64,000 bases of DNA from contig JAFGLJ010000002.1 of assembly GCA_016928075.1 (NCBI GenBank), positions 1 to 64,000 of the forward strand. The letters run 5' to 3'. This stretch comes from Bacteroidales bacterium. Its GTDB lineage: Bacteria; Bacteroidota; Bacteroidia; Bacteroidales; VadinHA17. The notes beneath the pieces are model-generated. The model made no database searches. It had not been told where the DNA came from and saw only the letters and a list, made by a program, of their open reading frames with translations. This document shows positions 18,231 to 25,415 of this stretch, one piece after another; position 1 is the first letter of the stretch, and each line of letters begins with the position of its first letter. Position numbers and translations under genes: made by a program.

Positions 18231-19448
18231 TCATTTCCGCAAGTAGTTTTCCAGGTACCCGTATCGTTCCGTCAGCTTTCCATCCTGGCATATTGTCGCT
18301 CTTTCCAGCATCGGTGTTTCCCTCTGGTTTATCAGGTCATCCATTATATTATTTATAAGCTGTCTGCCGAAATCTGCCGAGGAATCACGTGGGAGTTCAC
18401 CGGGTAGGTTATCCACGGCCATAACAGTAATATTATCAGGATTTTTAAAAGCTCTCTCCTCTTTTCCTGTTCTGGGATTAAAACCATAGAATGGATCAGC
18501 TATGGTAGTGGCTCTTATGGTTGATGGTATGGGGCCATTTATATCACAACTGACATCCGCTATTACCGAGAGACTGAAATCAGGCTTTTTCATATCCTCC
18601 AGGTTGAAGAACACCGGTGATTGAGGATCCCAGAAATGAGCGGCTATAAATATATCTGTCACTTTTGTGTAAGGTTTAAAAGCAGACTCGTATTCAGAGG
18701 GATTCTTTACGAAATGATCAAAGCTGAATGGTTTACCGTCTTTTCTTCGTGTATAATGTTGAGGGCCTATCTGGCATACCACCGGTATATCGAATTGTTT
18801 GTCCAGGAAATCCTCAGGGCTCACTTTTACGGCGTTTGTATGACTCAATGTCTCCATTGCACCGCTTGCAGCCCTTCCCTCTCCCGTCACAAGTATCTTA
18901 AGACCCGGTATGAGGTCAATCATTCTGAGACCTGCCCATACTTCATCAAGGTCTTTACATTCATGGCATGGTTTCAGTCTGAACCTGTCGGTACGTATAC
19001 CTCTTGCTCTCAGACCATTATATGCACCTACTATTCCCGCCCAGTATCCGAAGGCAACAACCCTTGTCCCATCATCCCTTGTAAGGTATTCATAATCAAT
19101 AAGTCTGATTTTCTTTTCCACAATCGTGCGGAACATATCCCTGTTATATAGTTGTTCCTTTGCTACGTGGGCAAAAAAGAAGTATGTTTTGCCCGGAATA
19201 AAAGTTGACTTATCCACTTCCTTGACACCCATGAGAATGTCGCAATTGGAGAGGTTTTCACGCACGGGTATCTTAAGGTATTTATATTCAGCATCCGTAT
19301 AGCACCGGTAATCGCTTGGTTGCATATAGAACTCTGCATCAGGGTATTTAATGTGTAAGTCAACTATCTGGGAGGGAGTTAGCGGTACTCTTTTATCAGG
19401 AGGATTTTTTGTCTCTCTCAGTATTCCAATCTTAACTCTATTCTTCAT
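18231..19448 (-). CDS. NAD(P)-dependent oxidoreductase, saccharopine/alanine dehydrogenase N-terminal family
   Basis: About 405 residues. The N-terminus KIGILRETKNPPDKRVPLTPSQ is the classic AlaDH/PNT N-terminal signature shared by alanine dehydrogenase, transhydrogenase and LYS1-type saccharopine dehydrogenase. A Rossmann segment LKILVTGEGRAASGAMETL lies near the middle, and a late VIADVSCDINGPIPSTIRAT motif is typical of LYS1-like proteins. I cannot decide between lysine-forming saccharopine dehydrogenase and another 2-oxoacid amino acid dehydrogenase. Two in-frame starts are possible, 19454 and 19448 (MKNRVKIG); the latter fits the family N-terminus. It runs in the same direction as the downstream Fe-S protein gene, with repeat DNA between them. 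Confidence 0.8.
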   Translation of the reverse strand: MKNRVKIGILRETKNPPDKRVPLTPSQIVDLHIKYPDAEFYMQPSDYRCYTDAEYKYLKIPVRENLSNCDILMGVKEVDKSTFIPGKTYFFFAHVAKEQLYNRDMFRTIVEKKIRLIDYEYLTRDDGTRVVAFGYWAGIVGAYNGLRARGIRTDRFRLKPCHECKDLDEVWAGLRMIDLIPGLKILVTGEGRAASGAMETLSHTNAVKVSPEDFLDKQFDIPVVCQIGPQHYTRRKDGKPFSFDHFVKNPSEYESAFKPYTKVTDIFIAAHFWDPQSPVFFNLEDMKKPDFSLSVIADVSCDINGPIPSTIRATTIADPFYGFNPRTGKEERAFKNPDNITVMAVDNLPGELPRDSSADFGRQLINNIMDDLINQRETPMLERATICQDGKLTERYGYLENYLRK

Positions 19449-19548
19449 AAACATATAGTTTTCAGCATTAATGGTTGATGTGAAATTACGAATTTCGGCT
19501 CAATTTTTGCTGTGATTTAGCAGGTAAATAATTAACAATTTTTTATTG

Positions 19549-19556
19549 TACCTTTG
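19549..19556 (+). promoter_or_regulatory. Candidate -7 box for the tmRNA gene
   Basis: TACCTTTG fits TAnnTTTG exactly. It lies about 95 bp upstream of the mature tmRNA 5' end, so the precursor would carry a leader of roughly 85-90 nt containing the gggagcagg repeats. That leader would be removed by RNase P. Confidence 0.45.
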
Positions 19557-19560
19557 CATT

Positions 19561-19647
19561 AGCAGGGGGCAGGGAGCAGGGAGCAGGGGGTTTGTTAATT
19601 TTTTCAGGCTCTCTGCTCCATGCTCCCTGCACCATGCACCATGCTAT
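19561..19647. repeat. gggagcagg / gctccctgc phrase repeat in the tmRNA leader
   Basis: Purine-rich units (agcagggggcagggagcagg) at 19561-19590 face pyrimidine-rich units (gctccatgctccctgc) at about 19615-19630, which gives an imperfect inverted repeat. The same gagcaggg family appears at about 8944-8985 on the other strand, inside the 3' end of pbpC. Confidence 0.5.
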
Positions 19648-19650
19648 AAG

Positions 19651-20047
19651 GGGGCTGACATGGTTTCGACAGCAGGATGAGGTGGTATGTAAGCATGCAG
19701 AGTGTGGTAACGCAGCTCTATAACTTGTGTTGCAACTTTATAAATGGCGAAGATAACTTTGCTCTCGCCGCATAACCGAATAGCAGTAAGTTATGCTTAA
19801 TCCCGGTACCAGGTACCGGGACGGGACGTCTCCCGGGCGGTCGGGCCCTGAGCCAACCCGATACGGAGGCGCACGGAAATCAGGGATAGCCTGAGGATTT
19901 CTCCGGTCCGATGGTGAAATAACAGGAGATAAGGATTAATCTGGTTGCCCTGCACCTTATTAATCCCGACAAACAAGCAGGACTAAGCATGTAGAAAACA
20001 TATGGTCTCCCTGACTGCACGCGGGTTCGACTCCCGCCAGCTCCACC
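19651..20047 (+). ncRNA. ssrA: tmRNA, tag peptide GEDNFALAA
   Basis: The 5' end GGGGCTGACATGGTTTCGAC and the 3' end GCGGGTTCGACTCCCGCCAG followed by CTCCA are the tRNA-like halves of tmRNA. GGGGCTG pairs with CAGCTCC to form the acceptor stem. The tag frame is readable: ggc gaa gat aac ttt gct ctc gcc gca at 19746-19772, then taa, giving GEDNFALAA. The ALAA end is recognised by ClpXP-type proteases and the G-E-x-N pattern matches Bacteroidota tags. The CCA tail is only partly encoded (ACCT), so its end is set from pairing. It rescues stalled ribosomes with SmpB. Confidence 0.96.
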
Positions 20048-20368
20048 TCTGCCCGCCGAAGCATTAACCTCCGGAATGAAATAAAGGAGGTTGCGAAGGC
20101 GGGCTTATGCCTCCGCAACCGCCTTCGTTAAAACTGCGGCGGTCAAGAAAGCTACGGCATACGCAGACGGTGGACACAGTCCACCTTCTCAATTAGTTAA
20201 GTGGTTAAGGTTGAAAGAGTCCATCGCCACCCCACAATCAATAAAAATTCTTATATTTATTTTCTAAGGCTTCATAATAAAGTTAGTAAAATCATAGGGT
20301 AAATTTTGTTACAGGTATCCTAATAATAGAGGTCTGTACTTTCTTGAACAAGAATAAAAACCAGGAAG
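20048..20368. other. Gene-free stretch downstream of ssrA with two hairpins
   Basis: No gene. A long stem, GGTTGCGAAGGC (20089-20100) with GCCTCCGCAACC (20109-20120), has one internal mismatch. A smaller perfect hairpin, GGTGGAC-ACA-GTCCACC, lies at 20169-20185 and is followed by ttctc. Either could end ssrA transcription, though neither has a strong U-tract. The gcccgccgaagc...gcgggc phrases belong to the gccgcc/ggcgg repeat style also seen at about 21329-21370. The last 120 bases are AT-rich and lead into the next gene. Confidence 0.45.
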
Positions 20369-21127
20369 ATGATAAGATTTATAGTCATATTGCTTCCTTT
20401 ACTGTTCTCTCAGCTTTTCCCAAAAACACAATTCAGGTATTATGATCGGGGCAAACCAACTCCGGAAGGAATTGAGAGATTTATACTGCAAAATGAACAC
20501 CGGCTTGCTCAGGAATATATGAATTTCGTGCAGGACACACTTTATTATTATCACATCTGGGCGGATGAGCTTCCTGTATATAATGAAAATGAATACGGAA
20601 CATTTGAGCTGGGAAAATATTATTTCCCCGGGGATATAATCATCTCAAATGAAAACAAATACATCGACTATGCTGTCGATTCCCTTTCTTTCATAAAAAG
20701 AAACCTTGTAATCTCTAATAAGTTTGTGAAGGGATGTGTCTTTCATGAGCTGACCCATATCTGGATTCAGCAAATCCTCAGTGAAATGGAACATGAAGTT
20801 TCACCGGAGCACAGGAATTTCAGGATCTACTATAGCCTTGCCAGAGATTATGGAGCTGACTTTATTGAAGAAGGAATATGCGAATATATTGCCCACAAAG
20901 CCGGTGAAATACTATATCCGAAAAAGTACGCTCCTGATCTGGATAATAAATGGGATACATACGAAATCAAATATCAGTATGCCGAGTATTATGTGAGACA
21001 AATTCTGGACAGATATGATAATATAAAAGAGGGCATTAAAACGATTTTACGAACTCCACCCCCCAGCAAAGAGGAGATCATAAAGCCTGAAATGTATTAC
21101 CAAAGGATCTTTTCAGAAGGGCTTTAA
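20369..21127 (+). CDS. Secreted protein with HExxH motif, possible metallopeptidase
   Basis: A 252-residue protein with an N-terminal hydrophobic signal segment (about 2-17). I do not recognise a named family. The segment KGCVFHELTHIWIQQ contains HELTH at about residues 126-130, a zinc-binding HExxH. About 40 residues later comes EEGICEYIAH, whose glutamate could be the third ligand, in the gluzincin arrangement. No prodomain or sorting domain is visible. It lies alone between repeat-rich gaps, so the context gives no substrate. A metallopeptidase is the simplest reading, but a non-catalytic protein with a chance HExxH cannot be excluded. Confidence 0.6.
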   Translation: MIRFIVILLPLLFSQLFPKTQFRYYDRGKPTPEGIERFILQNEHRLAQEYMNFVQDTLYYYHIWADELPVYNENEYGTFELGKYYFPGDIIISNENKYIDYAVDSLSFIKRNLVISNKFVKGCVFHELTHIWIQQILSEMEHEVSPEHRNFRIYYSLARDYGADFIEEGICEYIAHKAGEILYPKKYAPDLDNKWDTYEIKYQYAEYYVRQILDRYDNIKEGIKTILRTPPPSKEEIIKPEMYYQRIFSEGL

Positions 21128-21569
21128 CCGTTTTAATCAGATTGAATGAGGATTCAGGGTTCGATACAACAATCTCTAACCCCTAAACCCTTAAATCTCT
21201 CAACCCATCAACCTCTTAACATTTATCATTCTCCAGTCCTCAGTCATCAGTCGGCAGTCATTATAATATATTGATTAGTATTATTATAGAATAGTTTTAA
21301 ATCCCACTTCAACGATAACACGATTGCTCACTCCCACCTGTCCGCCATAGCCTCCGGCGACGGCGGACTGACCACAATCACTAGCTGCTCGCGAGCTCAC
21401 AATGCTCACTTGCTTACGCAAGCTCACCCTGTTCGGTTAAACAATTCAATACTCCACTTATAAGGTCTCAATTTTTGATTGGCTGGATTTAAAGGGAGGC
21501 TTATAGTACAAATATACCTTAAGAAATAATAGCTACTTTAACATTTTATTAACTCACCCTTTTCGATTT
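21128..21569. repeat. Gene-free stretch with phrase repeats and palindromic units
   Basis: No gene. aacccctaaacccttaaatc-type tandem phrases lie at about 21178-21220. A palindromic unit GTCCGCC...GGCGGAC with a tagcctccggcgac loop is at about 21330-21368, a style found widely as extragenic repeats in this phylum. CTTGC-TTAC-GCAAG is at about 21409-21422. The final 100 bases are AT-rich and likely contain the promoter of the FtsX-type gene, but no clean TAnnTTTG is seen. Confidence 0.45.
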
Positions 21570-23978
21570 ATGGCGTCTTTTGTTAAAGACCCTAAAATCT
21601 TTCCTATGATATCCAATATTATTAAGTCCGCTATACGGAATATTACCAACAGATTAGGCTATACTCTTCTTAATGTGCTGGGAATGACCGTTGCCATCAC
21701 AGCCAGTCTTTTCCTGGTACTGTATGTCTTTCATGAATTGTCGTATGACCGCTATCATGATAATATCGACAGGATATACCGTGTACAGTCGTATATCCAG
21801 GAACCGGATGATGAATTTACCTGGATAGTGGCACAGATCCCTTTTGCGCCCCAGGTCGTACGGGACTATCCCGAAGTTGAAAAATCTACAAGGTTATTTA
21901 ATATGGGAAGAACTCTGTTCAGGTACGGGGAAGAGGAACGTAATGAGGAACGAGTATATTATGCCGATTCCACATTTTTCGATATTTTCAGCTATAAATT
22001 GCTTGACGGAGCAATCGAGGGATCCCTGGACAGGCCAAACACTATTGTACTTACTGAAACGATGTCAGAAAGGTATTTCGGTAATGAAAGCCCGATCGGC
22101 AAGTCACTTCAGTCGGGGGATGATATATATACCGTAACTGCTGTTATTGACGACATTCCGGAAAACTCCCATATCCTGTTTGACGGCCTGGTATCGAGGA
22201 ATACACTTCCCGATGAGCTTGGCAGCTGGGGATCGTTTGGTGTATTTACTTACCTGTTACTGCAGGAGGGAACAGATGCCTCCTTCCTCCAGGAGAAGAT
22301 GAAGTCGATGTATGATAATTATATGGCCAGCATCTTTGAGTCAATAGGAATAAACGTAACCTATCAGCTTGTACCGGTAAAAGACATCCACCTGCACTCC
22401 GACAGCCCACAGGAACCTAGACCAACAGGTTCAATACTCTACGTTACAATATTCGGTGTTGTAGCATTTTTCCTGTTGCTTATAGCCGTATTAAATTATG
22501 TAAACCTGTCAACTGCCAGATCGGCAAAAAGGGCAAAGGAGATCAGCCTGAGAAAGGTTGTGGGATCTGATAGATCAGCTCTTATATGGCAATTCCAGCT
22601 TGAATCCATATTTCTAACACTGGTATCGATAATATTAGGCGTAGTGTTGATCATTATACTCCTTCCCTGGCTTAACACCCTGTCCGGTAAAAGCTTCGAA
22701 CTTAACAGCCTGCTCAGCCCGGTATTCCTGTTAAGCCTGGCAGGGATAATAATTGTTGCAGGATTAATAGGGGGACTGTACCCCTCATTCTATCTCTCAA
22801 GGTTTTCACCTGTTGAGGTCATGAAAGGTACAACCCGGTCGGGTAATTCGAAAGGGTTATTCAGAAAGGTGCTTACCGTTGTCCAGTTCACTATCTCGGG
22901 CGCTATGATAGCCAGTACCGTATTAGTTCTCAACCAGTTGAATTACATGCAGAATATGGATCAGGGATGGAATATGGAGAATGTGGTCACACTTATCCTG
23001 CCTGATAATGAACCACTGAGTAAAATGAGACTGATGAAGGAAAGACTGGCCGATAGCCCTGAGATCGTTAATTCAACTCTCACCAATGTTCCTATGGGAG
23101 ACGGCTCACCGAAGACCATTTTTTCAGTTGAGACGAGTGAGGGCATGACCCAGAGAGGTATTAACCTCGTTGTTGTTGATCATGATTTCACAGAATCTCT
23201 CGGTATTGAGGTTCTTGAGGGACGGGATTTTTCGTTCGACCTGATCGGTGATACCATCACCGGTGTTATGGTTAATGAAACACTTGCAGAGAGGCTCGGA
23301 TGGGAAGCTCCTCTAGGTAAACGGGTACTTCTTGGAGATGGAGCACAGATAAACGGCACCGTGGTTGGTCTGGTTAAGGATTACCACCAGACAGGGATGT
23401 ATAATGCCATTGAGTCACTTATATTCCTTTACCGTCTTAACAATCCGATAATGTATGCGAAGCTTGACGGAAATAATGTGAGCGGTGGAATTGAAACTCT
23501 AAGAAGGATATGGGAAGAAGTGTTCCCCGGAAAAGAATTTGAGTATACATTCCTTTCAGACAATTTCCTGGAGCAGTTCGGGAGCGACAGGAACAGGAGC
23601 ACAATATTCTTCGTGTTTACCGTCCTGGTAATAATTATAGCATGCCTTGGCCTTTTTGGTCTAACTTCCTATACCGTTGAGAGACGCACCAGGGAAATTG
23701 GTGTAAGGAAGGTATTTGGTGCAACAGAAAACAGGGTGCTGGGTATGATCGGCTATGAATTCCTTATCCTTATGATTATTGCACTGGTAATAGCTACACC
23801 GGTAGTCATCATACTGATGAGAGAATGGTTACAGAATTATGTGTACAGAATCAGCATAGGTCCGATGGTATTTATATGGACTATCCTGCTAACGCTCATA
23901 TCAACAGCCGTAACAATCAGCTACCAGGCGCTGAAGGCAGCAAGAACGAATCCGGTGAAGGCGTTGAGGATGGAATGA
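21570..23978 (+). CDS. FtsX/MacB-type ABC transporter permease, orphan
   Basis: An 802-residue permease of the large MacB/FtsX class common in Bacteroidota. An N-terminal helix (about 32-54) is followed by a MacB periplasmic core domain, then three helices (about 290-420) containing the EISLRKVVGSDRSALIWQF coupling segment. A fifth helix near 435 and a second periplasmic domain follow. Three C-terminal helices surround RTREIGVRKVFGATENRVL, the second copy of the coupling segment. The two REIxxRKVxGA-like loops are where the ATPase docks. No ATP-binding subunit is adjacent, so its partner is encoded elsewhere. The start could also be the internal ATG at 21606 (MISNIIKSAIRN), which matches typical family N-termini better. 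Confidence 0.9.
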   Translation: MASFVKDPKIFPMISNIIKSAIRNITNRLGYTLLNVLGMTVAITASLFLVLYVFHELSYDRYHDNIDRIYRVQSYIQEPDDEFTWIVAQIPFAPQVVRDYPEVEKSTRLFNMGRTLFRYGEEERNEERVYYADSTFFDIFSYKLLDGAIEGSLDRPNTIVLTETMSERYFGNESPIGKSLQSGDDIYTVTAVIDDIPENSHILFDGLVSRNTLPDELGSWGSFGVFTYLLLQEGTDASFLQEKMKSMYDNYMASIFESIGINVTYQLVPVKDIHLHSDSPQEPRPTGSILYVTIFGVVAFFLLLIAVLNYVNLSTARSAKRAKEISLRKVVGSDRSALIWQFQLESIFLTLVSIILGVVLIIILLPWLNTLSGKSFELNSLLSPVFLLSLAGIIIVAGLIGGLYPSFYLSRFSPVEVMKGTTRSGNSKGLFRKVLTVVQFTISGAMIASTVLVLNQLNYMQNMDQGWNMENVVTLILPDNEPLSKMRLMKERLADSPEIVNSTLTNVPMGDGSPKTIFSVETSEGMTQRGINLVVVDHDFTESLGIEVLEGRDFSFDLIGDTITGVMVNETLAERLGWEAPLGKRVLLGDGAQINGTVVGLVKDYHQTGMYNAIESLIFLYRLNNPIMYAKLDGNNVSGGIETLRRIWEEVFPGKEFEYTFLSDNFLEQFGSDRNRSTIFFVFTVLVIIIACLGLFGLTSYTVERRTREIGVRKVFGATENRVLGMIGYEFLILMIIALVIATPVVIILMREWLQNYVYRISIGPMVFIWTILLTLISTAVTISYQALKAARTNPVKALRME

Positions 23979-24325
23979 TAAAAGGCTGAGGCTAAGGAAA
24001 GTTGAGAATGCCTGACTGCCGGCAGGAGTTGAGAATGAGTCTAAAATGTGGGTTTGAACGGTTTGATTCGCCTCGAATACTCATGGCTCATCGAGCTCAT
24101 CCCAATGAATCGGGATTCGGTTGAGCGCCTGGCTGTCGGCAGACAGGTTTGAATGTTTGAAGGTTATACTCAATAAATCATACATCAACTTTATTCAGGG
24201 AACCTCAACATTGCCCGGTTCACCGCACAACATTCATCTATTTACCCTTTTCAAATAGCCGTTCACCGAAAACTGTTATTTTAAAGTGCATATATACTTT
24301 TACTTAGCATAAAAAACAGGAAAAT
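23979..24325. repeat. Gene-free stretch with dispersed phrase repeats
   Basis: No gene. It holds aaaggctgaggctaaggaaa (inverse of the window's first 90 bases), tgcctgactgccggcagg followed by agttgagaatgagt (variant of about 6682-6716), gtttgaacggtttga and gtttgaatgtttga (as at 18.15 kb), and a cctggctgtcggcagacagg palindrome at about 24131-24150. The right-hand 120 bases are unique and AT-rich and probably hold the promoter of the next gene. Confidence 0.5.
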
Positions 24326-25318
24326 ATGCAGACAATATTAGGATCAGGAGGAATAATAAGTCACGGGCTGGCATCTGAGCTGGCGCGCTACACAGATGAA
24401 ATAAGACTCGTAAGCCGTAATCCGGTAAGGGTAAATCCGCATGATACACTTTTCCCGGCAGATCTCACTCTAAGGGAACCGGTCATGCTTGCAGTAAGAG
24501 ATTCATATACAGTATATCTTACGGCAGGCTTCCCTTATTCATATAAAGCATGGAAGACAAACTGGCCGGTGGTGATGCGCAATGTGATCGATGCCTGCAT
24601 CCTGCATGACGCAAAGCTTGTTTTCTTTGATAATATATATATGTATGATCCCTCCGACATGGATAATATTACCGAGAAGGCCCATATCAATCCGCAATCC
24701 AGGAAGGGAAAGGTCAGGAAGGAAATAGCACAGATGATCATTGATGAGGTAGAAAAAGGAAGGTTAACTGCTTTGATAGCAAGGGCTCCTGATTTCTATG
24801 GCCCCGGCAATGGCAAAGCAAGTATATTAACGGAAGCAGTATTTAAAAACCTGGCACAGGGGAAAAAAGCCAACTGGCTTGGCTCTGCCGATTGCAGGCA
24901 TTCATTCATATATACACCCGATGCAGCCAGGGCCACAGCAATGCTGGGTAATGCTGATGATGTATGGAACCAGTTATGGCACCTGCCAACAGCACCTGAT
25001 CCATTGACCGGCAAGGAATGGATAGAAACCATAGCATATGAGATGGGTGTTGAACCGAGGTACCAGGCAATAAACAGCTATATCGTCAAAACAATGGGAA
25101 TATTCATCCCTTTCATGAGAGAATTGGATGAGATGATGTACCAGTATGACCGGGACTATATATTTGACAGTTCTAAATTCATGAAAAGGTTTAACTATAT
25201 ACCCACATCTTACATTGAAGGCATAAGGAACATTATTGAACTTAATTACAGTCATATTAAATACGGATCAGCTGACCTTGATTATATCGCACAGTTCACC
25301 CCTCCGGCCAAAGGTTAA
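24326..25318 (+). CDS. NAD-dependent epimerase/dehydratase family protein
   Basis: A 330-residue extended SDR protein. The N-terminal Rossmann motif is shortened to ILGSGGIISHGLASEL, a variant of GxxGxxG. The usual Tyr-x-x-x-Lys is not in its canonical form: YMYDPSD and SRKGKVRKEIA occupy the region where YxxxK is expected. A RAPDFYGPGNGKASIL segment corresponds to the conserved R-x-x-x-x-Y-G-P of epimerases, and DCRHSFIYTPDAARA to the late domain motif. It is probably a nucleotide-sugar or other sugar-like oxidoreductase. The substrate cannot be read. A strong hairpin terminator follows directly. Confidence 0.8.
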   Translation: MQTILGSGGIISHGLASELARYTDEIRLVSRNPVRVNPHDTLFPADLTLREPVMLAVRDSYTVYLTAGFPYSYKAWKTNWPVVMRNVIDACILHDAKLVFFDNIYMYDPSDMDNITEKAHINPQSRKGKVRKEIAQMIIDEVEKGRLTALIARAPDFYGPGNGKASILTEAVFKNLAQGKKANWLGSADCRHSFIYTPDAARATAMLGNADDVWNQLWHLPTAPDPLTGKEWIETIAYEMGVEPRYQAINSYIVKTMGIFIPFMRELDEMMYQYDRDYIFDSSKFMKRFNYIPTSYIEGIRNIIELNYSHIKYGSADLDYIAQFTPPAKG

Positions 25319-25331
25319 AGAGATTGTTACA

Positions 25332-25358
25332 AAAGAGTGATGAAAATCACTCTTTAAT
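25332..25358 (+). terminator. Intrinsic-type terminator after the epimerase gene
   Basis: AAAGAGTGAT-GAAA-ATCACTCTTT is a perfect 10-bp stem with a GAAA tetraloop, beginning 14 bp after the stop codon and ending in TTT-AATAA. It separates the epimerase from the T9SS protein gene. Confidence 0.75.
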
Positions 25359-25415
25359 AATGAGCTATTAATGTAACTGGTAAGGCAAGGGCGACGTAAA
25401 AGGAAACGGGGAACT

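Noticed and set aside
21150..21170. tRNA-like GGTTCGA box
   Set aside because: No cloverleaf arms or acceptor stem can be drawn around it.
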